Below are positions 60,004 to 64,000 of a stretch of DNA of 64,000 bases, one piece after another. The notes below the pieces were generated by a model. The model was not told where the DNA came from. It saw only the letters and a list, made by a program, of their open reading frames with translations, and made no database searches. Positions within the stretch are counted from its first letter, which is position 1. The number at the start of each line of letters is the position of its first letter. The translations under genes were made by a program, and so were the position numbers. The stretch comes from Linnemannia elongata (Eukaryota; Mortierellomycota; Mortierellomycetes; Mortierellales; Mortierellaceae): the NCBI GenBank assembly GCA_036320915.1, contig JAXBDG010000002.1:2418001-2482000 (forward strand). The letters run 5' to 3'.

Positions 60004-62182
60004 ATGAACGCCAACACTGAGACCAAACCTGCCCCCACCGGCGTTTTCAAGGGTAGCGACCTGCCCCCTTTGGTGACCGATAGACCTCCTCGTGTCTTGA
60101 TTGCTGGAGCCGGCTTGGCTGGTCTCTTCCTTGGTATCCTCCTTGAAAAGGCTGGCATCCCCTATGAGATCTTTGAGCGGTCTGCCCAGATCAGACCTAT
60201 TGGTAAACTCACGTCCTTAAATTCCGTTGACACTAAAAATCCACATGTCCACAGTAAGGCTTCGAATTAATCACTTCAACCCTCTCTTACTATTCTTCGG
60301 GGTCTAAGGTGCCATTATGAGTTTGGTAAGATGAACTATTATGTTCTCACTTAGATTGCAGGTACGATAACAAAAGAATGTGTAGCCTTTCAACTGACAT
60401 AGACCCTCTCCCTCTCCTCTTTTTTTGTTCACATAGTCACCTAATATCCTCTCCGCATTCGAGCAGCTCGGTTTGTTGGACGAACTTATGTCGTTCTCAA
60501 AGCCCTCATTGCGCGGAGTATTTTTGACCGATAAGCTGAAACTCATTGGCAAAGTTGACACCAGTTGCACGGACCTGTAAGTCTCACCTCTTCGTACTTC
60601 TATCTTCAAAAGACGCACGCTCTTTTACTCACATTTTCCTATTACAACGCTGATCACTCTTTCCCTTCAGCATTGGATATGATCGCATTCTATTTGCTCG
60701 TCCCGAGCTGTATGACATGCTGTTCAATAAAATTCCCAAGGAAAAGCTCCACATGTCAAAGAAGGTGTTGTCATTCCAGCAAAACCACGAGGGTGTCATG
60801 ATCCGGTTCAGCGACAACACATCCATCCACGGTGATATCCTTGTTGGTGCCGACGGTGCTCACAGTGCCGTTCGTCAGCACTTGTACAGGACCCTGGAAA
60901 AGGAAGGCCTTCTCCCCAAGTCTGATACCAAGCCTATGAGCAAGGGCTACATTTCGCTCGTTGGCACGACCAACGAGTTGGACCCTGTCAAGTACCCTAG
61001 TCTCTTGGACAAGGACTCTGAGGCACTGTATATGATCGGAGATAAAAACACACCATACACTGTAAGTAGAGACATCCTCTCGTGCAGTATCGCAAAAAAA
61101 AAAAAAAATACAGCGAGCTCGCCTGACCTTACCATTCCATTTCTTTTTAAGTGGGTGACTTTCACCATCCCTGGTAACAGAATCTGCTGGAACGTTATCA
61201 TTCAGCTAGGCATCACCGAGATTGCAGACGATCAATTCAAGTCCTCGGATTGGGTTCCTCAACAGAACCAGAAGATGATGAATGAGATCCGTCACTTCAA
61301 GACCCCCTATGGCAACTTAGGCGATTTGTTCGATGCCACCGACATTGAACGTGTTTCCAAGGTCTATTTCGAAGACATGCTTTTTGAGACATGGAACCAT
61401 GGTCGCACCGTCTTGATCGGCGATGGTATGCATAACATTCAGTCCAATCGTACCCAGCTTCACATTATACCTGCATAACTACCATCCTTCCTTATACTCA
61501 ATACGAAATATGATTCTGTCTTATTTTTCTTATAATTAGCGGCACACAAGGTAAGGATCGGAAGGACGAATTACGAGATTTGGTCTGACCATGAAGCATC
61601 CCATCTTAACCATCATAGCTATACTGTATATGCATATTTTCGCCTTCTTATTCCGTTTAGCTTCTTCCAAGCAGCGGTGCTGGTGCGGTGAACGCTATGC
61701 AAGACGCCATCCTTCTCGCAAACCACCTCTATGACATCTTCCCCACCAGTTTTGAAAATATCAAGACCGCTTTGGCCGAGTACAAAGAAGAGCGATTCGA
61801 TGCAATCAAAGAGCAATACCCACAGTCCTACATGGGCGCCAAACTAATCTTCGGACATGTAAGTGTGGTGACAAGACTGATACGCTGTTTTGGTTAAGAA
61901 CGAGAGCACGTTGCATAGATCGCTAACGCCGATATGGTTTTCCTTTGGACTGGATAGACTTTTACTGAGCGAATTCTCAGACATGTTGTTTTCAACTGGC
62001 TCCCCAAGTCGCTACAACGCAAGCAATTGATCAAGGACACTGCCTACCGCCCTCAAGCTAACTTTTTACCTCAGGCACCAAAACGGGGAAAAATGGATGT
62101 CACTACTCAGCGACCTTCGAAACGCATCGAGAAGGAGAAAGTGAAGGCAGAGAAAAATAAAGCAGCTGCTACTGTTCTGTAG
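60004..62182 (+). CDS. FAD-dependent monooxygenase, copy FMO-E
   Basis: Eight exons (60004-60202, 60309-60325, 60437-60576, 60671-61061, 61152-61425, 61540-61550, 61661-61858, 61958-62182) encode 484 residues with all three FAD motifs. The gene layout matches FMO-C and FMO-D, including both microexons. It is the closest relative of the pseudogene FMO-F (shared SPNI, SKPS and PKSDTKPMSKGYISLVGT segments). The C-terminal tail is Lys-rich (IEKEKVKAEKNK). Confidence 0.92.
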
Positions 62183-62746
62183 GAAAACATATAATTTTCA
62201 ATACACATTTTGTTTCTTGTGATATTGTTTATTGCCTAGCCTGACTGTTTCGACGGATTTCACACACAGATAACGATTTACCCCAAGAACTCAACGGAGA
62301 ATGATTTTGGTGCCTGACCGTTACCTATTGACGTGCAAGCTTTGGAACCCATTCATGCGGGGGACCCGATCCATCGCACAACCTTCTGCGCACGAATTCA
62401 AGGACAAAAACAGCCAATTGGTTGAATTTCTCTTTGTACACCTTTGCCTCTGGTTCATTTCATCCAGCCATTGCGTCCGAAGGAAAAAAAATGCAATGCC
62501 GTGTAACTTTTTCAGGCACAACAAAGAGGCATGTGGGGAGGAAGGACAGGAAAAAAAAATATGCTACAACCAAAATAGATGAGTGAATGGACCATTCGTG
62601 AGTTCTTCTCATCTCGGTCGGCACCGTCATCTCGCTGGCTCATCATCTCCTTCTTGCCATTCCTCTTCCATTCGTCTTCCATTCATTCACTTTTCTTTCT
62701 TTTCCTCTTTCTTCACTCCCTTTTGCACTCCACTTCGTATCATATT
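62183..62746. other. Intergenic region between FMO-E and FMO-F
   Basis: It carries the FMO-E 3' flank and a CT-rich leader (62640-62730) before FMO-F. No gene. Confidence 0.55.
62497..62507 (+). promoter_or_regulatory. Shared FMO upstream motif (copy F, reduced)
   Basis: TGCCGTGTAAC about 240 bp before the FMO-F start. The GGAGAG half is missing, in keeping with decay of this copy. Confidence 0.45.
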
Positions 62747-63163
62747 ATGAGCGCGCCTTCTGAGACCAGTCAGCCCATCCCTTCGACCAGCAGCACCATG
62801 CCTGCTGTCACACTCGATAAATCACCTCACGTCCTAATTGCTGGTGCAGGCCTGGCTGGCCTTTTCCTCGGCATCCTTCTGGAGAGAGCAGGGATCTCTT
62901 ATGAGATCTTTGAGCGTTCTTCTGAACCCAGGCCACATGGTGAGCTATATCAATTAGACATCAACTGCATCGGACTTGTTCGAACATTCATGTACTGTAC
63001 ATTACATACGACATCCAACGTACCATATTTAATTTAATGGTATTTCCTCTTGCCGTGGGAATTAGGTGCCATTATCTGCCTGGTAACAAAATGAACCGTG
63101 TATTTTTTCTGTCTGTATTCAGCAGGAGCTCCAAATGCTTTCCAGCTGAAATAGTCGCTCTTT

Positions 63164-63201
<38 letters not shown>

Positions 63202-64000
63202 GCACATAGTCACCCAATATCTTCCCAGCATTAGAGCAGGTCGTTTTGTTGGATGAATAGTTGTCTTTCTCCAAGCCCTCGTTCGGCGGAGTTATGCTGA
63301 CGGACAAACTGGAGCTTATCGGCAAAACTGTTGCCTCGAACACCGACATGCAAGTCTTCATTCCTCTCCTGCGTTCCATTTAAAAAATCGCCTGTCGCAT
63401 TTCTCATATCTTCTTGTTTTTGTTGGGAACGCTTTTTAGCATTGGGTACGACCGTGTCTTGTTTGCTCGTCCTGAACTGCAAGCCATGTTGCTCAAGAAA
63501 TTTCCCTCGGAGAAGATCCATTTGGCAAAAAAGATCGTTACCCTTGACAAAGATCTGGATGGCGTTACCATCACTTTTGACGACAACACCACTGCTTGCA
63601 GTGATATTCTCGTCGGAGCCGACGTAGCTCAAAGTGCCGTTCGCCAACATTTGTACAAGACCCTGGAAAAAGAAGTCCTTCTCCCCAAGTCTGATACCAA
63701 GCCTATGAGCAAGGGTTACATATCGCTCGTCGGCACGTCCAATAAGCTGGATCCCGTTAAGTATCCTGGAGTCTTGGAAAAGGCATATGAGGGGTATTGC
63801 ATAGTTGGAGATAAAGGCACGCCCTATACTGCAAGTTACGCCGTTCGTGTTCATGTCTCATAGAGTGTCGCGCAAAGAAGCATGGTGGCCACCCCAGATG
63901 AACAAGCAACGTCGTCGGAATGGACTAGTCAAGACAACAAAAGGATGTTGGACGAGATCCGCCACTTCAAGACCCCCTATTGGACCATGGGTGACCTGTT
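62747..64000 (+). pseudogene. FAD-dependent monooxygenase pseudogene FMO-F (runs off the window)
   Basis: Exons matching the other copies are visible at 62747-62939, 63066-63082 (17-nt microexon), 63210-63349 and 63440-63830. Exon 3 has an in-frame TAG at 63258-63260 where paralogs have a sense codon. The donors after exons 3 and 4 are GC rather than GT (AT then GCAAGT; ACT then GCAAGT). The next exon has lost its first 30 or so codons (the WVTFTIPGNRICWNV region); recognisable sequence resumes near 63918 (SSEW, then DEIRHFKTPY) and continues to the right edge. GADGAHSAVR reads GADVAQSAVR, so the key Gly of the DG motif is also lost. No working enzyme is expected. Confidence 0.88.
63166..63200 (+). 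repeat. 35-T homopolymer in FMO-F intron 2
   Basis: It lies just before the exon 3 acceptor. Shorter T-runs occupy introns of FMO-A and FMO-B. Confidence 0.9.

Overview
This is nuclear DNA from a filamentous fungus, most likely an early-diverging Mucoromycota or Mortierellomycota species. That placement is inference, based on genes split by many short GT-AG introns (commonly 60-200 nt), pyrimidine-rich leaders before start codons, long CAA/CAG glutamine tracts, large F-box/LRR proteins, and no bacterial operon structure. No tRNA, rRNA or CRISPR array was recognised.

Layout. A FAD-dependent monooxygenase paralog (here FMO-0) enters at the left edge on the minus strand (1-2023). Then come a large F-box/LRR protein (5260-8136, +), a YhhN/TMEM86 lysoplasmalogenase-type membrane protein (8303-9392, -) and a secreted GH5 endoglycoceramidase-like enzyme with a C-terminal ricin-type lectin domain (11590-14212, +). 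From 14.8 to 26.6 kb lies a disturbed region. An F-box gene appears to have been split by about 9.4 kb of foreign sequence flanked by direct repeats of 663 and 661 bp. Inside are a multi-exon C2H2 zinc-finger gene linked to a nuclease-like domain (-), a small secreted cysteine-containing protein (-), and a decayed PIF/Harbinger transposon with convergent remains of its two genes. From 26.6 to 29.1 kb there is a fold-back inverted repeat of probable retroelement origin and a small collagen-like secreted protein gene.

From 29.4 to 47 kb the genes look like housekeeping: a zuotin/DNAJC2 ribosome-associated J protein (29452-32514, -), divergent across a 326-bp promoter from a multi-AT-hook nuclear protein (32841-36115, +), then a predicted 2445-residue leucine-rich-repeat protein (38254-47008, +). 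From 48.3 kb to the right edge is a head-to-tail array of six more FAD monooxygenase paralogs (FMO-A to FMO-F, +); the last is a pseudogene that runs off the edge.

The clearest new signals come from the monooxygenase family. All seven copies contain a 17-nt microexon. Three copies have an extra intron that creates an 11-nt microexon. All seven carry a shared motif (GTGTAAC, usually followed by GGAGAG) roughly 230-300 bp before the start codon. FMO-A and FMO-B share an identical 90-nt first intron although their second introns differ, which suggests gene conversion. Their joint expansion and common upstream motif suggest a co-regulated family, but the substrate cannot be told from sequence.
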